Notes: generated by a model not told the origin, from the letters alone. A stretch of 64,000 nucleotides of DNA from SHVZ01 sp041906305 (GCA_041906305.1 JAYRJL010000009.1:62001-126000); one strand, 5' to 3'; positions 48,533 to 58,459 are shown, counted from the first letter of the stretch. Program-made: numbers and translations.

Positions 48533-48562
48533 AAGAAACGCGCCTTTCAAGGCGCGTTTCTT
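48533..48562 (-). terminator. terminator between clpP and clpX
   Basis: AAGAAACGCGCCT and AGGCGCGTTTCTT form a 13-bp perfect stem with a 4-nt loop, ending in TTTCTT on the minus strand. It lies 16 bp after the clpP stop and before the clpX start, so clpX probably also has its own promoter in 48407-48532. Confidence 0.8.
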
Positions 48563-48577
48563 CGGCGAATCGGTGGT

Positions 48578-49225
48578 TCAGCTCTTGGCCTTGGCCGCGT
48601 CGTCAGGACCCGGGCGGTGGGTCATGACCTGATCGATCAGGCCGAATTCCTTGGCCTCGTCCGGCGACATGAAGCGGTCGCGCTCGACCGCCTTCTCGAT
48701 CGCCTCCAGCGACTGGCCGGTGTGCTTGACGTAGATCTGGTTAAGGCGCGCACGGGTATTAAGGATTTCGCGTGCCTGAATCTCGATGTCGGTCGCCTGG
48801 CCCTGGGCGCCGCCGGACGGCTGGTGGACCATGATGCGGGCGTTCGGAAGGGCATACCGCTTGCCCTTGGCGCCGGCGCACAGCAGGAACGAGCCCATCG
48901 AGGCCGCCTGCCCGATGCAGACCGTCGAGATCTCGGGCCGGACGTACTGCATGGTGTCGTACATCGCGAGGCCGGAGGTCACGACGCCGCCCGGCGAGTT
49001 GATGTAGAGCGAGATGTCCTTGGTCGGATTCTCCGACTCGAGGAACAGCAGCTGGGCGCAGACGAGGCTCGCCATGCCGTCATGGACAGGCCCGGCGATG
49101 AAGATGATCCGCTCCTTGAGCAGGCGCGAGTAGATGTCGAAGGCGCGCTCGCCGCGCGGGGTCTGCTCGACCACCATCGGCACGAGCGTGGAATTCCAGA
49201 TCTCGATCGGGTCGCGGTCTCGCAT
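48578..49225 (-). CDS. clpP: ClpP, ATP-dependent Clp protease proteolytic subunit
   Basis: A 215-residue serine peptidase with a full catalytic triad: Ser109 in GQAASMGS, His134 in MVHQPSGG and Asp183 in ERDRFMS. The N-terminus reads IEIWNSTLVPMVVEQTPRGE, with the usual axial-loop sequence. It forms the tetradecameric chamber for ClpX. It lies between tig and clpX in the common order tig-clpP-clpX-lon. Confidence 0.97.
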   Translation of the reverse strand: MRDRDPIEIWNSTLVPMVVEQTPRGERAFDIYSRLLKERIIFIAGPVHDGMASLVCAQLLFLESENPTKDISLYINSPGGVVTSGLAMYDTMQYVRPEISTVCIGQAASMGSFLLCAGAKGKRYALPNARIMVHQPSGGAQGQATDIEIQAREILNTRARLNQIYVKHTGQSLEAIEKAVERDRFMSPDEAKEFGLIDQVMTHRPGPDDAAKAKS

Positions 49226-49294
49226 GGTTCCTCGAACGGGCGGCCTAGGGAAAAGGCCGCCCTGACAGGCTGGTGGGGACTGGTCAGCGCTAGC

Positions 49295-50602
49295 TTAGTC
49301 GGTGGGGAGACCTTCGTCCCTGATCAACTCGGCAGCGCTGACCGTGCGGTCGGTCACCTTCGCCACCTCGAGGATGAAGTCGATGACCTTGTCCTCATAT
49401 AAGGGTGCGCGGAGCTGAACCAAGGCCTCCGGGGTCTTCTGGTAGAACTCGATGACTTCGCGCTCGCGACCCGGATAGCGCGACGCCTCCGCGGCGAGCG
49501 CCCGGCGCAATTCCTCTTCGCCGACCTGGATATTGTTCCTGCGCCCGATTTCCGAGAGCAGAAGCCCCAGGCGCACGCGACGCTCGGCGATGCCCTTGTA
49601 CTCGTCCTTCTCGGAATCGGTCGGCTCCTTGTTGCCGCCGTTCTGCGCCACCTGCTGGAGGATGTTGTTGTACTCGCTCTCGAGCAGGTTCTTCGGCGCC
49701 GGGAAGCTGTGCTTCTCGGCCAGCGCGTCGAGCAGCTTGCGCTTCAGCTTCGAGCGGGAGACCTGGGCGTGCTGGCGCTCGAGACGCTCGCGTCCGGCCT
49801 TCCGGAGCGCGTCGACCGTGTCGAGGCCGACCTTCTTCGCCAGCGCGTCGTCGACCGCCGCCGGCGCACCCGAGCGCACCTCCTTGACGGTCACGCTGAA
49901 GACCGCCGCCTTGCCGGCGACGTCGGTGAAGACGTAGTCGGCCGGGAAGGTCACGTTGACCTCGCGGGTATCGCCCGCCTTGGCGCCGACCAGCTGATCC
50001 TCGAAGCCCGGGATGAAGGTCTCGGATCCGAGCTCGAGCGGCACGTCGGTGCCGCTGCCGCCATCGAACACCTTGCCGTCGATCTTGCCCTCGAAGTCGA
50101 CCGAGACGACGTCGCCCTTCTCGGCGGCGCGCGGCGGGTTCACCGGCTGGACCTCGCGCATGCGGCGCGCGAGACGCATCAGGTCGTCTTCGACGTCCTT
50201 GTCCGAGACCTCGGCCTTGAGGCGCTCGAGCGAGATGGTCGAGAAGTCGGCCGGGACGATTTCCGGCATCAGGTCGACGGTCAGCTCGTATTCGAGATCC
50301 TTGCCCTGATCGAACGACTTGACCTCGATCTTGGGCGAACCGGCCGTCTTGAGCCCCTTGTCGTTGACCGCGGTCGCCGAGGACTGGCGTACCGTCTCGT
50401 CCAACACCTCGCCCATGACCGACTGGCCGTAGCGCTTGCGCACCAGCTCCAGCGGCACCTTGCCCGGGCGGAAGCCCGGCAGCCGGACGGTGCCGGCGAG
50501 CTCGGTCAGCTTGCGCGTGACCTGCTCATCGACCTCGGCAGCGGGGACGACGATCTTGAAGGTCCGGGTCAGGCCCTCGGAAAAGGTCTCGGTGACGTTC
50601 AT
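49295..50602 (-). CDS. tig: Trigger factor, ribosome-associated chaperone
   Basis: A 435-residue peptidyl-prolyl isomerase and chaperone. The ribosome-binding signature RLPGFRPGKVPLELVRKRYG appears at about 39-58. The FKBP-type PPIase domain is at about 155-240 (AEKGDVVSVDFEGKIDG, VPLELGSETFIPGFEDQLVG). The C-terminal helical chaperone arms follow (about 245-435). It binds nascent chains at the ribosome exit. It is the first gene of the tig-clpP-clpX-lon-hup stretch. Confidence 0.96.
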   Translation of the reverse strand: MNVTETFSEGLTRTFKIVVPAAEVDEQVTRKLTELAGTVRLPGFRPGKVPLELVRKRYGQSVMGEVLDETVRQSSATAVNDKGLKTAGSPKIEVKSFDQGKDLEYELTVDLMPEIVPADFSTISLERLKAEVSDKDVEDDLMRLARRMREVQPVNPPRAAEKGDVVSVDFEGKIDGKVFDGGSGTDVPLELGSETFIPGFEDQLVGAKAGDTREVNVTFPADYVFTDVAGKAAVFSVTVKEVRSGAPAAVDDALAKKVGLDTVDALRKAGRERLERQHAQVSRSKLKRKLLDALAEKHSFPAPKNLLESEYNNILQQVAQNGGNKEPTDSEKDEYKGIAERRVRLGLLLSEIGRRNNIQVGEEELRRALAAEASRYPGREREVIEFYQKTPEALVQLRAPLYEDKVIDFILEVAKVTDRTVSAAELIRDEGLPTD

Positions 50603-50667
50603 TGGCGGCGCGCTTTTTTCCGTTGAATGGACGACAGGCGGGCGATGGGCCGAAGCTCACGCGTGGC

Positions 50668-50752
<85 letters not shown>

Positions 50753-50813
50753 CAAAACCCTTTGCAGCAGGCGGATTTGGGGCAACCCGCCGCAGCCAAG
50801 GGGGGGTCTCATA

Positions 50814-52301
50814 TCATACGCCCTCGACGCCGTCGATGGCCCATCCGGACGGCATTTCGCGAAGAGCGCGAAGGACCCCGGGCAAGCGCTCGGGCAGGTC
50901 CTCAGCGACCAGCCCGGGGCCGAAACCGGCCGCCGCCCGGGCATGCAGCCAGACTCCGGCGGACGCGGCCTCGAACGGCGCCATTCCCTGCGCCAGAAGG
51001 CCGAGGATGAGGCCGGCCAGCACGTCGCCGGACCCCGCGGTCGCCAGCTCCGGCGGGGCGCCGGCAGCCAGGGCGGCGCGCCCATCCGGGGCGGCCACCA
51101 CCGTATCCGGCCCCTTGAGGACGACGACGGCAGAGGCACGCTCGGCGGCAGCGCGGGCGGCGGCGAGCCTCCCTCCCTCGCCGACCGGGCCGAAAACCCG
51201 GGCGAACTCGCCTTCGTGTGGGGTCAGGACCGGCCAGGGCCTCTCCGGACGGCCCAGGGATTCAGCCTCTCCGTCCAGGGCGTCGGCGTCGAGAACCAGC
51301 CTCCGGCCCGACGCGATCGCCTCGGCCACGGCCTTGAGGGTGGCCTCGCCGCGCCCGTTGCCGGGACCCACGAGCACCGCGTTGCGCCGCTCGTCCGCCA
51401 GGGCCGGAACGAAGTCCGCGGCCCCCACCCGCTGCACCAAGGTGCCGGGCTGGTCGGCCGCGTAGATCGCCGCCGCCTCGGGCGGGGCGGCGATCGTGAC
51501 GAGCCCGGCGCCGGCCCGGCGGGCGGCGCGCGCGGCAAGCCTGGCTGCCCCGGTCATCTCGGCGCCGCCGCGGATCACCGCATGACCGCGCCGGTACTTG
51601 TGGGCGTCGGCGTCGACCCAGGGGAACGCCCCCCGCCAGAGGCCAGGTCCATTGACCCAGGTCTTGGGACCGATCTCCGCCAGCACGGCGGCGGGCAGGC
51701 CGATGTCCGCCAGCAGCAGGGTCCCGCAGAGACCGCGACCGGGATACAGCAGGTGGCCCGGCTTGAGCCGAAAGAAGGTGACGGTCAGGGCCGCCCTCGC
51801 CGCCGCACCGCGGACACGGCCGCTGTCGCCATCGAGGCCGCTCGGCACGTCGACCGCGACCACCGGGACGTCGCGCCGCGCCAGCCGCTCGATGGTGGCC
51901 TTCGCTGCGCCTTCCAGCGGTCGCGCCAGCCCGGCGCCGAACAGCGCGTCGACCACGAGTTCGGCGTCATCGACGCATTCCGGCGTCAGCGTATCCACCG
52001 ATCCGGTCCAGCGCTTTCGCCAGATCAGCGCGTCGCCGCCTCCCGGCTCCGCCAGGGCGGCGACCCGCACCGGCCACCCTTCTCGGGCCAGCGTCTGCGC
52101 GACGACGTAGCCGTCGCCCCCGTTGTTGCCCGGACCGCAGAGTACCGTCGTCGGCCTGGGCGCCCACCGGCGTCTGATCGCGCCGGCGACGGCCTCGCCT
52201 GCCCGCGCCATGAGGCGCTCGCCGGGTTGCCCTAGCGAGGCGGCAAGGGCATCCGCCCTCGCCATCTCGGCATTGGTCAGGAGTGCGTGGGCGTCGCTCA
52301 A
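50814..52301 (-). CDS. nnr: bifunctional NAD(P)H-hydrate epimerase/dehydratase
   Basis: A 495-residue YjeF-type metabolite-repair enzyme. The N-terminal epimerase domain (1-210) has LTNAEMARADALA and CGPGNNGGDGYVVA (about 55-68). The C-terminal ADP/ATP-dependent dehydratase domain (about 220-490) has HKYRRGHAVIRGG, LTPHEGEFARVFG and GAPPELATAGSGDVLAGLI (about 425-443). It restores damaged NAD(P)HX to NAD(P)H. Its start overlaps the stop of the alcohol dehydrogenase gene by 4 nt. Confidence 0.94.
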   Translation of the reverse strand: MSDAHALLTNAEMARADALAASLGQPGERLMARAGEAVAGAIRRRWAPRPTTVLCGPGNNGGDGYVVAQTLAREGWPVRVAALAEPGGGDALIWRKRWTGSVDTLTPECVDDAELVVDALFGAGLARPLEGAAKATIERLARRDVPVVAVDVPSGLDGDSGRVRGAAARAALTVTFFRLKPGHLLYPGRGLCGTLLLADIGLPAAVLAEIGPKTWVNGPGLWRGAFPWVDADAHKYRRGHAVIRGGAEMTGAARLAARAARRAGAGLVTIAAPPEAAAIYAADQPGTLVQRVGAADFVPALADERRNAVLVGPGNGRGEATLKAVAEAIASGRRLVLDADALDGEAESLGRPERPWPVLTPHEGEFARVFGPVGEGGRLAAARAAAERASAVVVLKGPDTVVAAPDGRAALAAGAPPELATAGSGDVLAGLILGLLAQGMAPFEAASAGVWLHARAAAGFGPGLVAEDLPERLPGVLRALREMPSGWAIDGVEGV

Positions 52302-53350
52302 GGCGCGAGAACGACGCGTCCGACGATGCGCCCGGCCTTCAGGTCTTCGAGCGCCTGGTTGACCTCGTCGAGCTTGCGGCGACCGACGGGCATCGGCTTG
52401 ACCTTGCCGGCGCGGACGAGTGCCATCAGCTCGCGCATCTCGCCCAGGGTTCCGACGTAGGAGCCGCGGATCGTCATCGCGCGCATGGGCAGCGTCACCA
52501 GCGGCAGCGTCACGTCGCCGCCGAACAGGCCGACGATGACGTACGTGCCCCCCTTGTTGAGCGCATCGATGCCGAGACGCGCGGTCGCCGAGGCGCCGAC
52601 GAAGTCGACGGCGGCGGCGAGCCTCCCGCCGGCAAGATCCTTGAGGCGCTTCGCCGCATCAGGACCGGAAGAGTTGAGCGTCTTCGTGATGCCCATCTTC
52701 TTCGCCGCTTCGAGCTTGGCGTCGTCGATGTCGACCGCGATGATCGGCGCGTCGATCATGCCGGGCGCGATCGCGACGCCGGCGAGGCCGACGCCGCCGA
52801 GCCCGATCAGCGCGACATGATCGCCGGCGATCAGCTTCGGAATTTTCTTCAGCGCGCCATAGGCGGTGACGCCAGAGCACGCGTAGGTCGCGGCGAGCCC
52901 GGGGTCGACCCCGGTGATGTCGACGAGATACTTTTCGTCGGGAACCAGCACGTGATCCGAATAGCCGCCATGGCTGAACACGCCGAGCGAGCGCATCTGC
53001 AGGCAGAGATTCTCCTCGCCGGCCAGGCACGGGGCGCACTTCCCGCAGCCGATCCACGGAAATGCCATCCGCATGTCGCCGACCTTGGCGGTCTTGGCCT
53101 CCGGGCCGACCGCGACGACCTCGCCGACGACCTCGTGGCCCATGGTCAGCGGCAGGTTGATGCCGCGATCGCCGAGGGTCAGGCGCTTGCCGCCGCCGAG
53201 ATCGTAGTAGCCGTCCCAGATGTGAAGGTCGCTGTGGCAGACGCCGGCCGCGACTGTCTTGAGCAGGACCTGGCGCCCGGTCGGCGCAGGCGTCTCATGC
53301 GCGACCCGTGCGAGCGGCTTCGAGAATTCGGTGACCTGGTAGCTGAGCAT
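52298..53350 (-). CDS. zinc-dependent alcohol dehydrogenase
   Basis: A 350-residue medium-chain dehydrogenase. Catalytic zinc ligands are CHSD (about 38-41) and GHEVVGEV (about 67); structural zinc Cys cluster GCGKCAPCLAGEENLC (about 97-112); NAD-binding GLGGVGLAGV (about 177-186). The pattern resembles AdhP-type propanol/ethanol dehydrogenases, but the substrate is unknown. It is coupled by a 4-nt overlap to the downstream nnr gene. Confidence 0.9.
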   Translation of the reverse strand: MLSYQVTEFSKPLARVAHETPAPTGRQVLLKTVAAGVCHSDLHIWDGYYDLGGGKRLTLGDRGINLPLTMGHEVVGEVVAVGPEAKTAKVGDMRMAFPWIGCGKCAPCLAGEENLCLQMRSLGVFSHGGYSDHVLVPDEKYLVDITGVDPGLAATYACSGVTAYGALKKIPKLIAGDHVALIGLGGVGLAGVAIAPGMIDAPIIAVDIDDAKLEAAKKMGITKTLNSSGPDAAKRLKDLAGGRLAAAVDFVGASATARLGIDALNKGGTYVIVGLFGGDVTLPLVTLPMRAMTIRGSYVGTLGEMRELMALVRAGKVKPMPVGRRKLDEVNQALEDLKAGRIVGRVVLAP

Positions 53351-53406
53351 CGTTCCTCCGGCTTTTGCCGGAGCCTACAAGCCCCTACTGGTGGCGCGCC
53401 ATCGAC

Positions 53407-53904
53407 TTATCGCTGGATGGCCGGGTTGGTCGGCGTACCGGCCGCCGGCCGGTTCTTGACGCTCTCGTCGGTCTTCCAGCCCTTGTAGGCATCCTCGATC
53501 ACCGAGCGGTAGGGGCTGTAGTCCATCGGCAGCGCGCCCTGCTTCTTCTGCTCGTCGCCCTTGGCGAAGCGATAGACCTCGCACGCCCCGGTCTTGTCGC
53601 GGAAGAAGAAGTAGGACGTGTCGGCCTTCGACTTCACCTTCGGATCGTAGAGATTGTACTGGTTGGTGGCGACGCCGAGGATCGCCGGCCCGATCGAGCC
53701 GTTGAACACCACCTTCAGCTTGCCCGGCTGCAGCTGGTTGAAGTTGCCGCGGGCGCACTCGGTCGAGAGGTCCTGGTCCAGCGCGCCGACTTCCCAATAA
53801 GGATGCGGGCTGGTGGTGAGGATACGCCCGCCCCCCTGCTGGGCATGCGCGCTCGTCACGCTTCCGAGAATCAGCAGGCCGGCGAGCCGGAGGCCACGGT
53901 TCAT
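53407..53904 (-). CDS. secreted protein of unknown function
   Basis: A 165-residue protein with a typical signal peptide (MNRGLRLAGLLILGSVTSAHA, cleavage after AHA), so it is probably periplasmic. The mature part has YWEVGALDQDLSTECARGNF and YFFFRDKTGACEVYRFAKGD, with two cysteines that could form a disulphide. The C-terminus is Pro/Asn-rich. An ATG at 53913 would add three residues. It lies between the alcohol dehydrogenase and the glycosyltransferase-like gene. No family recognised. Confidence 0.65.
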   Translation of the reverse strand: MNRGLRLAGLLILGSVTSAHAQQGGGRILTTSPHPYWEVGALDQDLSTECARGNFNQLQPGKLKVVFNGSIGPAILGVATNQYNLYDPKVKSKADTSYFFFRDKTGACEVYRFAKGDEQKKQGALPMDYSPYRSVIEDAYKGWKTDESVKNRPAAGTPTNPAIQR

Positions 53905-53927
53905 GCCATGCATATGGCGCGAGTCGC

Positions 53928-54830
53928 TCAGCCTGACAAGCCTGCGGCCGCCAGCGGCTCCTTCAGGAACGCGCGCATGGGCGCCTCCATCCGGAAGCGG
54001 CGCTGGGCATCGATCCCGAACCCGACCGCATCCCCCTTGAGAAGCTCGTCGATCGCGTCGGCGAGGTCGGCGTAAGGTGCCGCCCGGCAATACGAGAACA
54101 GGTAGCGCAGGTCGCCCGTATCGAAATGCTCGGCCGCGACCGCGACCCCGGCGTGGAGTCCGGCGACGATCCGGCTCGGCGAGTTGAACCGCACCCATTC
54201 CGCCCGGCGGACGTCGACGATCAGCTTGGTCCGCTTCAGCATGTCGAGGCGAATGTAGTCGGGCATCACGCCGAGGGTCGATCGAACGTTCCAGCCGCGC
54301 CGGCTCAGGTCCTCCATGATCGCGGTGCGCCTCGGCACGGTGAGCCCGTAGATCAGGACGTCGATGTCCTGGCCGCCGGGCCGCCGCTTCTCGGCCAAGG
54401 CATGCACGTACCCGAAACGCAGGAAGGCGACCTTCCTCGGATCGGGCACGAAGCGCGCATAGTCCGTTATCGGTACGAGCGACCAGACGAAGTCCGCGAC
54501 CTCGAGCATGCGCAGAAGATGCTCGCGCCGGTCGGGAAACGACGGGTTGTCCATGACCGAGGGATCGCCGATGTCCTCGGTGACCAGCAAGCCCAGGGGG
54601 AAGTCGTTGCCGAGCATCCGCTTGCGCTCGATCACGCCGTCGACGAAGGCGCGGTCGGGGAAGAACTCGATCAGGAGGTTCACGACGGGGCGGTTGTACA
54701 GGAAGCCGTTCTCGTACTGGACCGAATGGCCGGCCTCGGCGAGGCCGGCGGCCAACGGCTGAAGGATATCGCCGATGGTGACCAGGCTGCCGTGCGGATG
54801 GTTCTGCAGGTAGATGCTGAACTTCGCCAT
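53928..54830 (-). CDS. glycosyltransferase-like protein
   Basis: A 300-residue protein. It starts with HPHGSLVTIGDILQPLAAGL, like a GT-B N-terminal domain, and in the C-terminal half has KLIVDVRRAEW followed by FNSPSRIVAGLHAGVAVAAE (about 220-250), which resembles the nucleotide-sugar part of family 1-like glycosyltransferases. Donor and acceptor are unknown. It lies 3 bp after the ppx stop on the same strand. Confidence 0.55.
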   Translation of the reverse strand: MAKFSIYLQNHPHGSLVTIGDILQPLAAGLAEAGHSVQYENGFLYNRPVVNLLIEFFPDRAFVDGVIERKRMLGNDFPLGLLVTEDIGDPSVMDNPSFPDRREHLLRMLEVADFVWSLVPITDYARFVPDPRKVAFLRFGYVHALAEKRRPGGQDIDVLIYGLTVPRRTAIMEDLSRRGWNVRSTLGVMPDYIRLDMLKRTKLIVDVRRAEWVRFNSPSRIVAGLHAGVAVAAEHFDTGDLRYLFSYCRAAPYADLADAIDELLKGDAVGFGIDAQRRFRMEAPMRAFLKEPLAAAGLSG

Positions 54831-54833
54831 CGC

Positions 54834-56315
54834 CTACTTGATCTTTCCGACGTTCTTCAGCGCGTCGGAAAGCGCCTCCAAGCGACGGCCGACGACGTCG
54901 CCGGCGAGCCTGCGGCGCTCGCCGCGGAAGGTCAGTGACAGGTTGCGGCGCTCGGTCCCGAGCCGGACGTCGGCCAGTGCGCGCGAGTCGCCGCCGGCGA
55001 GCGTGTAGCCGAGCCTGAGCGCGAGACCCAGCGTCAGTGCCGCCTCGGCGTCTCCGGGCGCCAGCAGGCGGCGGACCGAGATCAGCAGATCGGCCTCGAT
55101 ATGACCGTGGTAGCGGACATGGACGGTGAGCGCGAGGAGCGCCCGCTCGCGATGCTCGATCGCAACCACGGGCAGGTGGAGGATTCGCCAGAACGCGTGC
55201 TCGGCGCGGTAGTCGGGATGGTCCTGCCAGCCGATGTCGCCGAGCAGGACAGCGGCTCGGACCAGGCGGGCGGGAAAGCCCGGCGGCACCACGGGCGCGA
55301 GCCAGCCGACGATCGCCTCGACGTCGGGCGCGAAGCGCGCCTGGCGCACCGCGAGATCGCCGGCATAGGCCAGGAGCGGATCCTGGTCGCGGACCGCGGG
55401 CGACAGCTTCTCGAACAGGCAACCTTCGCGAAGGCCGTAGGAAGAGAACACCAGCCGCCGGGGCTTGCCGACGCGCACGACCTCGTCGAGGGGAAGCGCC
55501 GACCAGAGAAGCGCGTCGACGCGGCGCGTGACGCCGGGAATGCGCTTCAGCTGCGCCTTGCTGAGTCTCGGCAGGCGACCGAGGAAGGGGCGAGCGGCCC
55601 GGGCTTCGATCGCATAGGCATGGATCACCTTGAGCGGATAGTCGGTGAGCGCCATGTGCACGCGCGCCAGGGCCCGCCACGAACCTCCGACGAGATAGAG
55701 ATCCCTCCCGGCGAGACGGTCGAGCCAGGGAATGCTTTTCAGATGCGCGGCGACGACCGCCCTCGCCCGCTTGAGATTGCCGCCCGAAAGCTCGGTCAGC
55801 GCCAACGGCCCCAGAGGCAGCGTAACCTGCTTGCGGATGCGCCCGCGGGCGATGTCGACGAGTTCGAGGCTGGCGCCGCCGAGATCGCCCACGACTCCGT
55901 CCGCATCGGGATTGCCCGAGAGAACGCCGAGCGCCGACGTCCGCGCCTCGTCCTCGCCCGACAGGATCTCGAGCCGGATGCCGGTCCGCCGCCGGACCTC
56001 CGCGACGAAAGCCGGACCGTTCCCCGCCTCGCGCACGGCGGCGGTCGCGACCGCGGTCATGCGCGCGACGCCCATTGCCTTGGCGACGCTGGCGAAGCGG
56101 GAGAGATTGCGGTGCGCGTCGGCCATCGCGCTTTCGTCGAGCATCCCGGTCGTGGCGACGCCGCGGCCGAGACCGCACAGGACCTTCTCGTTGAAGACCG
56201 GCACCGGCGCACGCCCGTCGTGCTCGAACACCACGAGGCGGATCGAGTTGGATCCGACGTCGAGAACGCCGACCGGCTTCGGCCGTCGTCCCCGCTCCGC
56301 TTTGCCTGACTTCAC
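54834..56315 (-). CDS. ppx: exopolyphosphatase (Ppx/GppA family)
   Basis: A 493-residue ASKHA-fold phosphatase. It has VGVLDVGSNSIRLVVFE (about 14-30, phosphate 1), TAAVREAGNG (about 91), the catalytic loop GEDEARTSALGVL (about 120-132), GDLGGASLEL (about 143-152) and a C-terminal HD-like helical region. It hydrolyses polyphosphate or pppGpp. GTG 56315 overlaps the ppk stop (GTGA), the natural start for a coupled ppk-ppx pair. Confidence 0.92.
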   Translation of the reverse strand: MKSGKAERGRRPKPVGVLDVGSNSIRLVVFEHDGRAPVPVFNEKVLCGLGRGVATTGMLDESAMADAHRNLSRFASVAKAMGVARMTAVATAAVREAGNGPAFVAEVRRRTGIRLEILSGEDEARTSALGVLSGNPDADGVVGDLGGASLELVDIARGRIRKQVTLPLGPLALTELSGGNLKRARAVVAAHLKSIPWLDRLAGRDLYLVGGSWRALARVHMALTDYPLKVIHAYAIEARAARPFLGRLPRLSKAQLKRIPGVTRRVDALLWSALPLDEVVRVGKPRRLVFSSYGLREGCLFEKLSPAVRDQDPLLAYAGDLAVRQARFAPDVEAIVGWLAPVVPPGFPARLVRAAVLLGDIGWQDHPDYRAEHAFWRILHLPVVAIEHRERALLALTVHVRYHGHIEADLLISVRRLLAPGDAEAALTLGLALRLGYTLAGGDSRALADVRLGTERRNLSLTFRGERRRLAGDVVGRRLEALSDALKNVGKIK

Positions 56316-58459
56316 CGCTTGAGCACCAGCCTGGGCGGTGACGGAGTCTTGCGGCCAGCGCGTCCGCGGCCGGAAAGGCTGGGATTGGTCATGAAGTAGG
56401 TATGCGCGCTGAACGCCTTGTCGAGATCGTCCACCGGTACGCGATGCAGCTTTCCCTCGGCATCGAGGGTCCAGCTCTGCGCCTCGTCGCGGAGGTTCGC
56501 CACCATGATCTGGTCGAGCACCTGCTGATGCACGGTCGGATTCTCGATCGGCACGAAGCACTCGACGCGGCCGTCGAGATTTCGGCCCATCCAGTCCGCC
56601 GACGAGACGAACACCTTGGCATGCGGGCTCGGCAATGCATGGCCGTTGGCGAAGCAGGCGATGCGCGCGTGCTCGAGGAAGCGGCCGATGATGCTCTTGA
56701 CCCGGATGTTCTCGGAAAGGCCCGGGATGCCGGGCCTCAGGCAGCAGATGCCGCGGACCACGAGGTCGATCGCGACGCCGGCGCACGAGGCGCGATAGAG
56801 CGCGTCGATGATCTCCGAATCGACCAGCGAGTTCATCTTCGCCCAGATGCCTGCCGGTCGTCCCGCCTTGGCGTGCTCGATCTCGTCTTCGATCAGCTGC
56901 AGCAGCGTGCCGCGCAGCGCGATCGGCGCGATCACCAGCTTCTCCATCGCTTCCGGATGGACGTAGCCGGTCATGTAGTTGAACAGCTTCGCCGCGTCGC
57001 GGCAGAGCGCCGGGTCGACGGTGAAGAACGAGAGGTCGGTATAGATGCGCGACGTGCCCGGGTGATAGTTGCCGGTGCCGAAATGCGCGTAGCTGCGAAG
57101 CCCCGTGCCTTCGCGGCGGACCACCAGCGAGACCTTGGCGTGGGTCTTGAGATCGATGAAGCCGTAGACGACCTGCGCGCCGGCGCGTTCGAGGTCGCGG
57201 GCCCAGCGGATGTTGGCTTCCTCGTCGAACTGCGCCTTGAGCTCGACCATGGCCGTGACCGACTTGCCGGCCTCGGCCGCCTCGATCAGGGCCTGCACGA
57301 TCGGCGAGTCCGAGGACGTGCGGTAGAGCGTCTGCTTGATCGCGATCACCGCCGGATCGCGTGCCGCCTGGCGCAGGAACTGCACCACGACGTCGAAGCT
57401 CTCGTAGGGATGATGGACCAGGATGTCCTTCTGGCCGATCGCCGCGAAGCAGTCGCCGCCGAAGTCGCGGATGCGCTCGGGGACGCGCGCGTTGAAAGGC
57501 TTGAACAGGAGGTCCGGGCGGTCGGCGACGATCAGCTGCTTGAGGTCGGTGACGCCGACCAGCTCCTCGAGCCCGAAGACCTCGTCCGAGGTCACGTGCA
57601 GCTGGTCGACGACGAAGTCCCGGAGATCGACCGGCATGTTGGCATTGAGCGTCGCGCGGATCGCGTTGCCGCGACGCCGCCGCTTGAGCGCGGACTCGAA
57701 GTGGCGAACCAGGTCCTCCGCCTCTTCGTCGATCTCGATCTCGCTGTCGCGGAGGATGCGGAAGACGCCTTCGCCGTTGACGATGAATCCCGGGAACAGC
57801 CGGTTGAGATAGAGGCCGACCAGGTGCTCGATGCGGAGAAAGCGGATCGCATTGCCCGGCAGGCGGACGAAGCGGCCGATCTGCGGCGGCAGCGGCACCA
57901 GCGCCCGCATGCTTCGGCCGGCATCGGGGCGCAGCAGCTGCAGCACCATCGCGAAGCCGAGGTTGGGAATGAACGGGAACGGGTGCGCCGGGTCGACCGC
58001 AAGCGGCGTCAGTACCGGGAACACGTGCTCCATGAAGTACGCGTCGAGCCAGCTCCGCTCTTCCTGGGTAAGGTCGGCCGGCTCGATCACCGAGAAGTCG
58101 GCGGCCGCGAACTCGCATTTGAGCTCCTTCCAGGCGCGCTGCTGGTCGCGCACGAGGTCCGAGACACAGCGGTTGATCTCGGCGAGCTGGCGCTCGGGCG
58201 AAAGCCCGTCCTGGGAGCGCTGGTTGATCCCGGCCCGCACCTGGCTCCTGAGGCCGGCGACGCGCACCATGTAGAACTCGTCGAGGTTCGACCCGGAGAT
58301 CGACAGGAAGCGAAGCCGCTCCAGCAGCGGGTGCCGCTTGTTGAACGCCTCTTCGAGGACCCGCGCGTTGAAGGCGAGCCACGAAAGCTCGCGATTGAAG
58401 AAGCGATCAGGCGAATCACGGCCGACGGCCCGGACATTCGCCTGTGTGAGAAGGGTCAC
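56312..58459 (-). CDS. ppk1: polyphosphate kinase 1
   Basis: A 715-residue PPK1 of normal length. The N-terminal domain includes RFFNRELSWLAFNARVLEEA (about 19-38); the catalytic PLD-like domains include LVHHPYESFDVVVQFLRQAA, AIKQTLYRTSSDSPIV (about 377-392), LKAQFDEEANIRWARDLE (about 410-427) and SYAHFGTGNYHPGT (about 458-471) with the phospho-acceptor His. It makes polyphosphate from ATP reversibly. It is followed by ppx in a 4-nt overlap. Confidence 0.96.
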   Translation of the reverse strand: MTLLTQANVRAVGRDSPDRFFNRELSWLAFNARVLEEAFNKRHPLLERLRFLSISGSNLDEFYMVRVAGLRSQVRAGINQRSQDGLSPERQLAEINRCVSDLVRDQQRAWKELKCEFAAADFSVIEPADLTQEERSWLDAYFMEHVFPVLTPLAVDPAHPFPFIPNLGFAMVLQLLRPDAGRSMRALVPLPPQIGRFVRLPGNAIRFLRIEHLVGLYLNRLFPGFIVNGEGVFRILRDSEIEIDEEAEDLVRHFESALKRRRRGNAIRATLNANMPVDLRDFVVDQLHVTSDEVFGLEELVGVTDLKQLIVADRPDLLFKPFNARVPERIRDFGGDCFAAIGQKDILVHHPYESFDVVVQFLRQAARDPAVIAIKQTLYRTSSDSPIVQALIEAAEAGKSVTAMVELKAQFDEEANIRWARDLERAGAQVVYGFIDLKTHAKVSLVVRREGTGLRSYAHFGTGNYHPGTSRIYTDLSFFTVDPALCRDAAKLFNYMTGYVHPEAMEKLVIAPIALRGTLLQLIEDEIEHAKAGRPAGIWAKMNSLVDSEIIDALYRASCAGVAIDLVVRGICCLRPGIPGLSENIRVKSIIGRFLEHARIACFANGHALPSPHAKVFVSSADWMGRNLDGRVECFVPIENPTVHQQVLDQIMVANLRDEAQSWTLDAEGKLHRVPVDDLDKAFSAHTYFMTNPSLSGRGRAGRKTPSPPRLVLKR

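Noticed and set aside
53407..56178. Long frame extending upstream of the secreted protein gene
   Set aside because: The extension lies in a shadow frame of ppx and the glycosyltransferase-like gene. A clear signal peptide marks the true start at 53904.
54834..58382. 1182-codon frame that would fuse a PPK antiframe with Ppx
   Set aside because: Only the last 493 codons are Ppx. The upstream part runs out of frame through ppk and is meaningless; the GTG overlapping the ppk stop is the natural ppx start.
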